From: Prauserella endophytica | GTDB lineage: Bacteria > Actinomycetota > Actinomycetes > Mycobacteriales > Pseudonocardiaceae | Reading direction: 5' to 3' | DNA: 64,000 bases | Assembly: GCF_005146945.1 (NCBI RefSeq) | Contig: NZ_SWMS01000031.1 | Location: 1 to 64,000 of the forward strand | Shown here: piece after piece, positions 1 to 7,090 of the stretch | How positions within the stretch are numbered: the first letter of the stretch is position 1 | Layout of the letters: every line of letters begins with the position of its first letter | Position numbers and translations under genes: made by a program | The notes under the pieces: generated by a model | The model's database searches: none | The model's input: only the letters and a program-made list of their open reading frames with translations | Told to the model about the DNA's origin: nothing

Positions 1-2
1 GA

Positions 3-191
3 TCACGACCACGGCAGCACCGCCCGGCCCAGCCACACCAGCGCGTGCACGAGCACGTACAGCCCGGCGAACCCGAGCGGGATCGCGACGATCGGGCATC
101 CCGCGCCGCCACCCGGCGTCGTCGGGGACGCGACCGACTCGACGCGCCCGGCGTCGCGGCCGTCCTGCCGCTCCGACCAGCGCGCGCTCAC
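3..191 (-). CDS. Small membrane protein of the integrative element (62 aa)
   Basis: Unrecognised 62-residue ORF, last visible gene of the leftward micro-operon. It starts at a GTG that overlaps the stop of the upstream 46-aa ORF (GTGA), which suggests translational coupling. The C-terminal third is hydrophobic (around IVAIPLGFAGLYVLVHALVW), so a single membrane helix is likely, preceded by a charged cytoplasmic part. No function can be assigned. Its support is position, coupling and the hydrophobic segment only. Confidence 0.4.
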   Translation of the reverse strand: MSARWSERQDGRDAGRVESVASPTTPGGGAGCPIVAIPLGFAGLYVLVHALVWLGRAVLPWS

Positions 192-328
192 CGGTCGCCG
201 CCCGATGCGTTGGCGTGCTCGTCGGCCTGGCCCTCGACGTCGGCGCGGACCTGCTCGTACACCGGAGTGGGCTCCGGCTTGAGCACGGGTTCGAACCATT
301 CGCGGGCGGTACCCTTCTCGTCGGGCAT
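188..328 (-). CDS. Small acidic hypothetical protein of the element (46 aa)
   Basis: A 46-residue ORF beginning MPDEKGTAREWFEPVLKPEP, with a GAGG ribosome-binding site about 10 bases before the ATG. An upstream in-frame ATG would give 73 residues, but it lacks a good ribosome site. The product is acidic, with no signal peptide or membrane helix. It lies 109 bp downstream of the excisionase-like gene and overlaps the next ORF by 4 bp, so it is probably part of the same leftward transcript. Function unknown. Confidence 0.45.
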   Translation of the reverse strand: MPDEKGTAREWFEPVLKPEPTPVYEQVRADVEGQADEHANASGGDR

Positions 329-437
329 GAGAGCTGTTCCTCTCGTGTCTGGGCGGTCCGGTGTTGCAGCACCGGGCCGCCGTCCTGTTGTGGAGCCCCC
401 GCCCGCCACCGGGGGAAGTCAGCGGCGGGCCGGGGAG

Positions 438-662
438 TCATGCGGCGCGAATCTTGTGGGGTTTGTGCTTGCCGCTGGGCTTCGACGGGCATCCAGCAGC
501 GATCCACTTGTCGACCTCTTTCCGGTGCACGCGCCAAGAGCAGTTGGCGGCCGCCTGCACACCGACCAGCAGGCCCCGGCGCAACGCGAGCAGCACGGTC
601 TCCTGGTGGCGCTGCGCGTACGCGGCGACCTGGGCGGTCGTCATCCACGGGGATTCGGCCAC
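438..662 (-). CDS. Excisionase-like helix-turn-helix DNA-binding protein
   Basis: A 74-residue protein with the compact winged-HTH pattern of excisionase/MerR-like DNA-binding domains: a recognition helix region TTAQVAAYAQRHQETVLLAL, a wing around residues 35-50, and a closing WRVHRKEVDKWI helix. The tail is Lys/Pro rich. The GTG start begins one base after the TGA of the upstream regulator gene; an ATG at 644 is the alternative start. As a partner of the nearby integrase it would direct excision by binding the att arms. This role is inferred from fold and context. Confidence 0.6.
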   Translation of the reverse strand: MAESPWMTTAQVAAYAQRHQETVLLALRRGLLVGVQAAANCSWRVHRKEVDKWIAAGCPSKPSGKHKPHKIRAA

Positions 663-663
663 G

Positions 664-1005
664 TCAGGCCACAGCCTCGGCTTGGACCCGCCGGGGCCCC
701 TTGGTCTCGTTTTCGTGGTCTTGCCGACGCGGCGGGCGGGTCGGCTCGTTCTTCGGCTGGTTCGGTGGCTCGGAAGGATCGCCCTGGGATGTGCGCTTCC
801 CTGCGTTGATCTCGGGGTCAATCTCGTCGGCGGGCATCTTGAGCACCCGAGCGAGCCGGAAGATCAAGCGTCGCGAGGGCTTGTCAGCGCCGCACATGAT
901 GTTCTCGGCGTAGCCGGGCGAAATGTCCGCCTGCTGTGCGACCTCAGCGTTGGTGAGGTCGAGCTCATCGCGCCTGTTCCTGAGCCGGTTGGTGTCGACT
1001 GCCAT
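664..1005 (-). CDS. XRE-family transcriptional regulator of the element
   Basis: A 113-residue protein with an N-terminal helix-turn-helix of the XRE/Cro-CI type (residues about 5-60, including LTNAEVAQQADISPGYAENI) and a long, charged, probably disordered C-terminal tail rich in Pro, Asn, Glu and Arg. It reads leftward, divergent from a second XRE protein at 1174, and is followed within 1 bp by the excisionase-like gene. By analogy with phage and AICE immunity regions it probably controls the decision between integration and excision. The shared 168-bp divergent region contains repeated TCTGTAA-type motifs. Confidence 0.65.
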   Translation of the reverse strand: MAVDTNRLRNRRDELDLTNAEVAQQADISPGYAENIMCGADKPSRRLIFRLARVLKMPADEIDPEINAGKRTSQGDPSEPPNQPKNEPTRPPRRQDHENETKGPRRVQAEAVA

Positions 1006-1014
1006 GCCCAGACT

Positions 1015-1163
1015 CTTACAGAGATTTCCAGACTCGTCAACGATCTTCGCGGCACTAAGGTTGCACAACCTGAGAAATTCTGTAATGTTCTGGGTATGCA
1101 TACGGTGTGGACGGGAACCAAACCAGGAGGTAGAGGGCGCCCACTCTGTAAATTTCTGGGTTA
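1015..1163. promoter_or_regulatory. Divergent control region with repeated operator-like motifs
   Basis: The AT-rich gap between the two divergent XRE genes holds two direct repeats, TCTGTAATGTTCTGGGTA (1079-1096) and TCTGTAAATTTCTGGGTTA (1145-1163), 66 bp apart. A related motif lies on the other strand near the leftward gene (1015-1032; complement reads TCTGGAAATCTCTGTAAG). Repeats like these between divergent regulators are typical operators. Which of the two proteins binds them is not known. Confidence 0.5.
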
Positions 1164-1173
1164 CTCTGCCCAC

Positions 1174-1653
1174 ATGGAAACGCGACGGAAGACACTCGGC
1201 CGCCGCATCAAGGCGGCGCGACGAGCCGCCGGCCACAAGAGCGCCCGATCGTTCGCCGACGCGATCGGCGTCAGTGAGAGCAGCGTCGCGAACGCCGAGA
1301 TCGGAAGTGAACGCGTCGGTGAGGGCGTCTACCTCGACATCGAGAGCGGCCTTGGATGGCCCACGGGCTGCATCAGGAGCTACCTCGAAACGGGCGAGAT
1401 CGACAAGCTGCCCTCCGGTGTGGCCGTCGCGACACCGAAACGCGACGAGATGGAACCGCAGGACGATTACGAGGAAATGATCATCAATTCTTCGCTGGCT
1501 CGTCGCGAAAAACTGAAACTGCTCCGTGGATACCGCAAGGCGCTCGACGAGGAGCGGCGCGTGTTACAGCCCGACCAGCGAAACCACCCGCATGTCGCAA
1601 CCCCTAGTAACAATCCTGAAACATCCTTTCCGCAGACAAGGAAACGCAGGTAG
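1174..1653 (+). CDS. XRE-type DNA-binding regulator (159 aa)
   Basis: The ATG at 1174 opens a protein beginning METRRKTLGRRIKAARRAAG. It has an XRE-like helix-turn-helix in residues about 8-65, including IGVSESSVANAEIGSERVG, then a middle part with acidic residues and a basic tail. It is divergent from the other XRE regulator and is followed 9 bp later by a membrane protein and then the integrase, so the three rightward genes may be one unit. This layout recurs in Pseudonocardiaceae integrative elements. A regulatory role is inferred from the fold only. Confidence 0.6.
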   Translation: METRRKTLGRRIKAARRAAGHKSARSFADAIGVSESSVANAEIGSERVGEGVYLDIESGLGWPTGCIRSYLETGEIDKLPSGVAVATPKRDEMEPQDDYEEMIINSSLARREKLKLLRGYRKALDEERRVLQPDQRNHPHVATPSNNPETSFPQTRKRR

Positions 1654-1662
1654 CCATGCAGG

Positions 1663-2385
1663 GTGTTTCCCGAATTCCACATTTCAATCACTGCTGTCGC
1701 TATGCTCGCGACAATTCTCGTCGCCATCTGGTGGCAGCGACGGCGCGACCGTCAACGAATTCACGGCACCCTCGCGGAACGATTCCCGTGGGTCCAGGCG
1801 TACGCCGAGGTCGATCAGGCCCTTCGCGACGCGGATCGGAGCGAACCAACGCCACCGAAGCGTGGAGCCAGCCGCCCCGCGGTCCTGATGTACGCCAGCA
1901 CGTTGTCCGTGGTCGCGTTGACTGCCGTGGTGCTGTCGACTCGGACGGTCGACCACACCCCGCCGGCGGCCCCTCAGTCCGACGCCGAACCTCGGATCCT
2001 GCCCGAGACCGCGACCGTGTCCAACAGCACTGTCGCCGACAACGCGGGAACGCCGCCCTCGCCCACGAGTGCGCCAACTCACCCGACATCGACCGCCGAG
2101 CGGACCGCACCCGAACGCGTCGCCCAGGAGGAGCGCATCTCGCCAACGGAAGAGGCCCCCACGGAAAGCACCGAGGAACCGACGCCCAGCCCACCCGCCG
2201 ACAGATCGCCGCCCACCGACCCGGCCCCGCCCGGTGGCACCGCACCCACTCCGCCGGACACATCACCGACGGGTGGCGAGAAGCCAGACGTAGACGACCC
2301 GCCCTCCGACCTGCCTGCCCAGACCAAGCGGGCCGAGGGCCGAGGCGTGATAGCCCACGCTCTGAGCGTGCTCAGGCTCTCGTGA
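1663..2385 (+). CDS. Membrane protein with long Pro/Thr/Glu-rich extracytoplasmic tail
   Basis: A 240-residue unrecognised protein starting at GTG 1663. It has a hydrophobic N-terminal segment (residues about 7-23), a basic linker beginning WWQRRRDRQR, a second hydrophobic segment around residues 72-92, then about 140 residues of low-complexity Pro, Thr, Ser and Glu. The layout suggests a membrane-anchored protein with a disordered tail. It sits between the XRE regulator and the integrase and ends 15 bp before the integrase start. No domain family is recognised and a role in the element is unknown. Confidence 0.5.
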   Translation: MFPEFHISITAVAMLATILVAIWWQRRRDRQRIHGTLAERFPWVQAYAEVDQALRDADRSEPTPPKRGASRPAVLMYASTLSVVALTAVVLSTRTVDHTPPAAPQSDAEPRILPETATVSNSTVADNAGTPPSPTSAPTHPTSTAERTAPERVAQEERISPTEEAPTESTEEPTPSPPADRSPPTDPAPPGGTAPTPPDTSPTGGEKPDVDDPPSDLPAQTKRAEGRGVIAHALSVLRLS

Positions 2386-2400
2386 CGCACGGGAGCCGTC

Positions 2401-3648
2401 GTGGCCTGGGCTGAGAAGCTGGCAACTGGGTGGCGCGGCCGGTACCGCGACCAGCACGGCGTCAAGCACAAGGTGACTCAACCCGACGGCTCCCTCTTCG
2501 AACGGAAGAAAGACGCGATCGAGGCGGCGGAGGAGGAGGCGGTCAAGGCCCGTCGAACGGCGGCCGTTAAGCAGGGCGCTCTGCCCGCCTCGATCAAGTG
2601 GGGTCACTGGTGGGACACCATCGTGGTAGATCGCACGTTCGACGAGTCCGACACCGCCACGGCGGAGAAGTACATCGTGAAGAACTGGCTGCGGCCGAAG
2701 TGGGGCGACACCCCGTTGAACAAGATCCCTCACGATGACGTGCAGGAGTGGGTCGACGACAAGCAACGCGGCCTCGGCGTCCGACCAGGCATGTCGCCGC
2801 GCTACGCCCGGCGGATCTACGCGGTGTTCTCAGTGTCGATGTCGATCGCCGTCAAGAAGAAGGTCCTCGACGCATCGCCGTGCGTGGGAATCAAGCTCCC
2901 GAAGATCCCCAAGAAGCCGAAGCCATATGTCGAGACAAGCCACGCTGCACAGCTCGATCTGCGCGAGGACTACCAGGACGCCGTCGAATTCGGGCTCGAA
3001 ACAGGTCTACGCCCAGGCGAGCTCTGCGGCTTGCACATTCACCGGTGCGACCTGGAAAAGGGATGGATGGACGTCGTCGAGACGTTCGTACACCGGCGAC
3101 GCGTGATTCGGCCCATACCGAAGGACCAAGACGCACGCGGAGTGCCGCTCACTTCCAAAGCGATCGAGATCGTGCGCCGGCGAATGGGCGACCGTGATCG
3201 GTCAGCGGGGTGCGGTCTCCAGCACACAGACGGAGAGGCGTGCAGCAGCGCCCTGGTGTTCCTGACCGCGCGAGGCAGGGTGATGCACCCTGACGCGTTG
3301 GGCCAGGCGATGCGACGGGCCGCCGAGCGCGCCGAGATGCCGCGTGCGAACGCCAACATGTACGCCCTCCGTCGAGGGTTCGGCACACGAGCCGCGCGGG
3401 GAGGGATGGACGTGTTCATGCTCGCCGGGATCATGGGCCACGCCGATATCCGAGAGACGCAGGGCTACGTCCAGATGTCGCCACAGGTACGCGCGCAAGC
3501 GATGGCCGCCCTGGGCGAGCGTCCCCCGTTGGCAGCCGTGGGGCACGACGAGGACCGTGGGGCAGACCCGTGGGGCAAACGTGGGGCAGACCTCAACGGC
3601 GATGCACTGGAATCGACTGGCGAAGACGCCGCCAAAGATGCGGTCTGA
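2401..3648 (+). CDS. Tyrosine recombinase/integrase of the element
   Basis: A 415-residue phage-type integrase. The N-terminal 60 residues form an arm-type DNA-binding region, followed by a SAM-like core-binding domain (about 65-165) and a catalytic domain (180-365). Visible active-site residues are Arg204 in TGLRPGEL, Tyr321 and Arg324 in YALRRGFGT (Tyr where the box II His usually lies), His347 in IMGHAD and the nucleophile Tyr356 in GYVQMS. The GTG start at 2401 follows a short gap after the membrane-protein gene. The C-terminal tail carries WGKRGAD-like repeats encoded by GTGGGGCA motifs, as in many actinobacterial integrases. It would recombine attP with a chromosomal attB. Confidence 0.93.
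   Translation: MAWAEKLATGWRGRYRDQHGVKHKVTQPDGSLFERKKDAIEAAEEEAVKARRTAAVKQGALPASIKWGHWWDTIVVDRTFDESDTATAEKYIVKNWLRPKWGDTPLNKIPHDDVQEWVDDKQRGLGVRPGMSPRYARRIYAVFSVSMSIAVKKKVLDASPCVGIKLPKIPKKPKPYVETSHAAQLDLREDYQDAVEFGLETGLRPGELCGLHIHRCDLEKGWMDVVETFVHRRRVIRPIPKDQDARGVPLTSKAIEIVRRRMGDRDRSAGCGLQHTDGEACSSALVFLTARGRVMHPDALGQAMRRAAERAEMPRANANMYALRRGFGTRAARGGMDVFMLAGIMGHADIRETQGYVQMSPQVRAQAMAALGERPPLAAVGHDEDRGADPWGKRGADLNGDALESTGEDAAKDAV
3538..3588 (+). repeat. Four GTGGGGCA repeats at the integrase 3' end (probable arm-type sites)
   Basis: The octamer GTGGGGCA occurs at 3538, 3557, 3570 and 3581, inside the last codons of the integrase. Short iterons next to the integrase stop are expected for arm-type binding sites of the attachment region. 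Imperfect TGGAA(T)CCGAT repeats follow at 3672-3692. Binding is inferred. Confidence 0.5.
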
Positions 3649-3893
3649 CCAGCAGATACACCGTAAACCACTGGAACCGATTGGAATCCGATGGAAATCA
3701 GAAAACCGCAGGTGAGGGCACACACGCCACGATGGCAATGTTTCGGAGGTCCGTGCGGACCTTCTCGGCGGTGACTGCGGGCACGCGTCGACTCCTGTGG
3801 GAAGAGAACGGGGGCGGCCATCGGCTCTCGAGGCCAACGATGGTCGTCTCCAGGATAGCCGGGCTACCATTGTGCCCAGCGCCACACCTCGAT

Positions 3894-3912
3894 CAAGGAT
3901 AGGCTCACCTAA
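3894..3912 (+). promoter_or_regulatory. IdeR/DmdR-type iron box
   Basis: The 19-mer CAAGGATAGGCTCACCTAA matches the actinobacterial iron-repressor box (family consensus TWAGGTWAGSCTWACCTWA, also seen as TTAGGTTAGGCTCACCTAA in Streptomyces) at all but two or three positions. It lies 37 bp upstream of the GTG of the 54-aa Cys-rich ORF. Iron-replete IdeR/DmdR1 would be expected to block transcription here. Confidence 0.75.
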
Positions 3913-3949
3913 CCTGACTTGAGGAATCGACCGGCGTGGAGTGTGATCC

Positions 3950-4114
3950 GTGGGCAAGAAGCACGGGGGCGATGACGACCCCAAGGCCGTCGTCCGCAAG
4001 CTGATCAAGTCGGGCAAGGTCAAGAAGAAGTGCTGCAAGTCCAAGCCGCGCTGCAAGAAGTGTCCTGTGCTCGCGTTGAAGAAGGCCAAGGCCGACATCG
4101 CCAAGGCCGCGTGA
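3950..4114 (+). CDS. Iron-box-controlled small Lys/Cys-rich protein (54 aa)
   Basis: A 54-residue gene too short for usual ORF cut-offs. It starts at GTG 3950, nine bases after a GGAG ribosome site, and encodes MGKKHGGDDD followed by a strongly basic body. Four cysteines are arranged Cys28-Cys29-X5-Cys35-X2-Cys38 in KKKCCKSKPRCKKCPV, and the tail is an Ala/Lys-rich amphipathic helix. The Cys pattern suggests a small metal-binding knuckle, and the Lys content suggests nucleic acid or another polyanion as partner. The near-consensus iron box upstream indicates derepression in iron starvation. Small actinobacterial proteins with a CKxCPV-like motif are familiar, but no function is known to me. 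Confidence 0.75.
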   Translation: MGKKHGGDDDPKAVVRKLIKSGKVKKKCCKSKPRCKKCPVLALKKAKADIAKAA

Positions 4115-4124
4115 GAACGGCGCG

Positions 4125-4424
4125 CTAGCGCGGGATGGCCTCGTTGAGCAGGCGTAGCTCGGGGCAGGTCCGGGTGGCCGAGAACTCCACCACCTCGTAG
4201 TGGGCCAGGTGGCTGGCCGCCAGCGGGTCCGTGGCGAGTATCGCGTCGAGCTTCAGCCGGGCCATCGGCCTTGCGATCATCACCTCACCGAGGTGCAGGT
4301 CCCTGCGGCCCGAGGCCAGCAGGTGGTTGTGGTCGTACTGCCTCGCGACCCACTCGACGTGGTCTGGCAGCACGTAGTCGATCTCCGGCAGGGGCGCGGT
4401 GTACGTGAGCAGCACGACATACAT
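4125..4424 (-). CDS. YciI-family protein
   Basis: A 99-residue protein starting MYVVLLTYTAPLPEIDYVLP. It shows the YciI ferredoxin-like alpha/beta fold pattern: the first beta strand, the DHVEWVARQYDHNHLLASG segment with the conserved His-Asp pair, and LHLGEVMIARPMAR. YciI proteins are small dimeric cytoplasmic proteins, some linked to chlorinated-ring metabolism, and most have no known substrate. It converges on the small iron-regulated gene, with 10 bp between stops that include the palindrome CGCGCTAGCGCG (4121-4132). Confidence 0.8.
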   Translation of the reverse strand: MYVVLLTYTAPLPEIDYVLPDHVEWVARQYDHNHLLASGRRDLHLGEVMIARPMARLKLDAILATDPLAASHLAHYEVVEFSATRTCPELRLLNEAIPR

Positions 4425-4490
4425 ATCCTCACGGTAAGCCCGCAGCCCCTCGGTGATACCTGTTAACCGCCCGCTGACCTGCGTTTTCGA

Positions 4491-4898
4491 TCATGCGGAC
4501 CCGGTGTCGCGCAACAACTTCTCCAGCTCGGGCACCAGCACGCGGTCGGCGGGCAGCCAGTCGAGGCCGGCCACGTCCGAGGTGCCCACCCAGCGCAGCG
4601 CCCTGTGCTCGACGGCGTGCGGCCGCGCCGACGGCTCGGCGAGCGTCGCCGCGAAGATCCGCAGCACCTTCCCTCCCGGCAACGGCACGTCGGCGCCGAC
4701 GCGGTCGCCCACCTCCACCGCGACGCCCAGCTCCTCGGCGCACTCCCGGCGCACGGCGGCCTCCTCCGGCTCGCCCTCCTCGACCCGGCCGCCGGGCAGC
4801 TCCCACAGCCCCGCCGCCTCCTCCGGGTACGCGCGCTGCTGGGCGAGCAGCGCACCGTCACGGACGATGGCGGCTCCGACGATCACCACGGGCTTCAC
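4491..4898 (-). CDS. MutT-type Nudix hydrolase (8-oxo-dGTP diphosphatase-like)
   Basis: A 135-residue Nudix protein. The Nudix box G-x5-E-x7-REUxEExGU is complete at residues 37-59 (GGRVEEGEPEE, then RRECAEELGV). The GTG start at 4898 gives a normal MutT length and lies 11 bp after the histidine kinase stop. The frame stays open upstream as a shadow of the kinase gene. MutT-like enzymes hydrolyse oxidised nucleoside triphosphates to the monophosphate and so prevent mutations; the actual substrate here is not certain. It appears to be the third gene of the response regulator-kinase operon. Confidence 0.85.
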   Translation of the reverse strand: MKPVVIVGAAIVRDGALLAQQRAYPEEAAGLWELPGGRVEEGEPEEAAVRRECAEELGVAVEVGDRVGADVPLPGGKVLRIFAATLAEPSARPHAVEHRALRWVGTSDVAGLDWLPADRVLVPELEKLLRDTGSA

Positions 4899-4909
4899 GC
4901 CGGAGGACG

Positions 4910-6250
4910 TTAGCGTGCGTGCCTGCGCCAGCTCACCTGGAACCGGGCGCCGCCGTCCGGCGACTCCCCCACCGTCACCCGCCCGCCGCGCCTGCGCGCG
5001 GCCTCGGCCACCATCGCCAGGCCCAGCCCGCTGCCGCCGGACGTGCGCGCGCGGTCGTCGGACACCCGGTAGAACCGGTCGAACACCCGCTCGCGGTGCT
5101 CCGCCGCGATGCCGGGTCCGTCGTCGTCCACCACCACGCGCACGCGGGAGCGCGAGGCGAGCACGGACACCACGATCTGTGAGTCGGCGTAGCGGCACGC
5201 GTTGCGCAGCAGGTTGTTGAGCACGAGCTCCACCTCGGCGTGCGTGGCGAGTGCCCACGCCTGCGGCACCACGGCGCTCACCCGCACCGACGGCGAGCCA
5301 TGGGGCAGCCTGGCCACGGCGTCGCGCGCCTCGGTGACCAGCTCGACGGGCTCGGCGGGCGGCACCTCGCCCGCGTCGGAACGCGCGAGCGCGAGCAGGC
5401 CGTCGAGCAGCGCGGAGAGGCGCTCGGCCTCCTCCAGGATGTCGCTGAGCGTCTCCTGCGCCAGGTCGGGATCGGGGTTGGTGACGGCCACCTCCGCCTG
5501 CACCCGGATCGACGCAACGGGTGAGCGCAGCTCGTGCGCGGCGTCGCCGGTGAAGCGACGCAGCCGCTCGCTGATCTCCTCCTGCCTCGCCAGCAGCGCG
5601 TTGAAGTCCGAAGCGAGAGCGCGCAGCTCGTCGTGCGCCTCCGGCAGTGGGAGCCTGCCGCCCGGCGGCAGGTCCTTCGCCGAGCGGCGCATCCGGCCGA
5701 CGGGGCGCAGCGCCGAGCGCACCCCGAGCCACGTCGCGAGCGTCGCGACGAGCGCCCCGACCAGCGCCACGAGCAGCAGCCAGCGCGCGCCGTTCGTCTT
5801 GGCCGCCTCCGAGCCCACCATCGCCGTGCCGACCGCCACGAGCCGTTGCGAGCCATCCGGTGCCGTCACCACGGCGCCGAGCCAGCGCAGCTTGGTGGTG
5901 ACCTCACCGGTGAACTCGGTGCTCACCGGCAGCCCGGCCTTCAGCGCGCTCACGTCCCCGGCGTCGAGCCGCACCGGCTCTCCCCCGTCCACCGGGGCGC
6001 CCGCGGTGTCGAGCACGCGCACGTCGATGCCCTCGGGAGCGCTGGGCACCCTGCCCCGCTCGACCGTCGTGCTCGCGGTGTCGAGCGCCGCGTGCAGCTC
6101 CGCGTCGACGGAGTTCACCAGCAGCGGGCCGAGCGCCTTGCCCGCGAGCAACGCCAGCCCGAAGAGCAACGCCAGCGTGATCGTGGTGGCCACGAGGGTG
6201 ATCCGGAACCGCAGCGTCCGCCGCAGCCACCAGCGGCGTGGAGAGATCAC
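4910..6250 (-). CDS. Sensor histidine kinase (HAMP, HisKA, HATPase)
   Basis: A 446-residue membrane kinase. Two membrane helices (about 15-38 and 155-178) flank an extracytoplasmic sensor of about 115 residues. A HAMP linker follows (about 179-235). The phospho-acceptor is His239 in [13 protein letters not shown], and the ATPase domain shows the N box ([12 protein letters not shown]), G1 (DDDGPGIA), F box (FDRFYRV) and G2 (GGSGLGLA). The GTG start overlaps the regulator stop (GTGA), so kinase and regulator are translationally coupled. The ligand is unknown; the neighbouring secreted LolA-like protein and ABC exporter are possible targets. Confidence 0.93.
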   Translation of the reverse strand: MISPRRWWLRRTLRFRITLVATTITLALLFGLALLAGKALGPLLVNSVDAELHAALDTASTTVERGRVPSAPEGIDVRVLDTAGAPVDGGEPVRLDAGDVSALKAGLPVSTEFTGEVTTKLRWLGAVVTAPDGSQRLVAVGTAMVGSEAAKTNGARWLLLVALVGALVATLATWLGVRSALRPVGRMRRSAKDLPPGGRLPLPEAHDELRALASDFNALLARQEEISERLRRFTGDAAHELRSPVASIRVQAEVAVTNPDPDLAQETLSDILEEAERLSALLDGLLALARSDAGEVPPAEPVELVTEARDAVARLPHGSPSVRVSAVVPQAWALATHAEVELVLNNLLRNACRYADSQIVVSVLASRSRVRVVVDDDGPGIAAEHRERVFDRFYRVSDDRARTSGGSGLGLAMVAEAARRRGGRVTVGESPDGGARFQVSWRRHAR

Positions 6251-6951
6251 CCCGTGGTCACTTGGTCGAGCTCCGGGTCGGACGCGACGTAGCCGTGTCC
6301 GCGCACGGTACGGACGAACGCACCGGCACCCGCGGCGTCGAGCTTGCGCCGCACGTAGCCGACATACACCTCGACGACGTTGCGGGTAGCCGCCTGCTCG
6401 TCGCCCCAGACGGCCCGCAGCAGCTCGTCCTTGGTCACCACCGTGCCCGCCCGCCCGGCGAGCACCTCCAGCAGCGCGAACTCCCTCGGGCTCAGCGCCA
6501 CCGGATCGTCGTGCCAGCGCACCTCGCGCGCTGCCCGGTCCACAGTCAGCCCGCCGATCCGCAGCAGCCCGCGCACACCCTGCGCGGCGGCCCTGCGCAG
6601 CACCGCCCGCACCTGCGCGACGAGCACGACGAACGAGAACGGCTTCACCAGGTAGCCGTCGGCGCCGAGATCCAGACCGTCGGCCTGGTCGACCTCGCCG
6701 TCCTTCGCGGAGATCAGCAGCACCGGCGTGTGCACTCCCTGCGCACGCAGCGCCTGCAGCACGCGGTAGCCCGAGAGCCCGGGCAGCATGATGTCGAGCA
6801 GCAGCACGTCGAAGGCGCCGGTCTGGGCCAGCCGCAGCGCGCTCGGCCCGTCCGCCGCCGTGACGACGTCCATGCCTTCGGCGCCGAGCCCCCGCTGCAG
6901 CGCCTTGCGCACACCGGGCTCGTCGTCGACCACCAGAACTCGAGGCTTCAC
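6247..6951 (-). CDS. OmpR-family response regulator
   Basis: A 234-residue two-domain regulator. The receiver has the acidic pair in VVDDEPGV, the phospho-acceptor Asp53 in LLLDIMLPG and the switch Lys in LVKPFSF. The C-terminal winged helix (about 125-225) ends in the typical [14 protein letters not shown] and [10 protein letters not shown]. It starts at GTG 6951 and is first gene of the leftward operon with kinase and Nudix genes. The 139-bp gap to the divergent LolA-like gene probably holds both promoters. Confidence 0.93.
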   Translation of the reverse strand: MKPRVLVVDDEPGVRKALQRGLGAEGMDVVTAADGPSALRLAQTGAFDVLLLDIMLPGLSGYRVLQALRAQGVHTPVLLISAKDGEVDQADGLDLGADGYLVKPFSFVVLVAQVRAVLRRAAAQGVRGLLRIGGLTVDRAAREVRWHDDPVALSPREFALLEVLAGRAGTVVTKDELLRAVWGDEQAATRNVVEVYVGYVRRKLDAAGAGAFVRTVRGHGYVASDPELDQVTTG

Positions 6952-7090
6952 GCTCTCAGGATGCCGGTTTACGCGGTCCCGTGCGCGTGCTCTCAGCCGG
7001 TTCTCAGCATCTCAGGCCGGTCTCAGTGCGTGAAGCGCAGGCTCGGTGGCGGAAAAAGGGGCACACTTTACGTTGACCACAGGAGGGGCA

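Larger units (their letters stand above)
1..3700. mobile_element. Right end of an integrative element (AICE- or prophage-like)
   Basis: This stretch has a tyrosine integrase at its right edge, an excisionase-like helix-turn-helix gene, two divergent XRE-type regulators and several tiny unknown ORFs. That is the usual right-end layout of actinomycete integrative/conjugative elements and temperate phages. Intergenic DNA around 1010-1170 is visibly more AT-rich than the chromosome further right. The element must extend left beyond the window, because no replication, transfer or phage structural gene is seen here. The right border is inferred to lie just after the integrase (about 3650-3720). No att duplication can be shown, because the other end is outside. 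Confidence 0.65.

Noticed and set aside
280-300. tRNA-like GGTTCGAACC motif
   Set aside because: No acceptor stem or anticodon arm fits around it; it lies in the element's small ORF.
3649-3893. tRNA 3' end as the attachment site after the integrase
   Set aside because: No T-arm or CCA-like end was found; the target gene of the element stays unknown.
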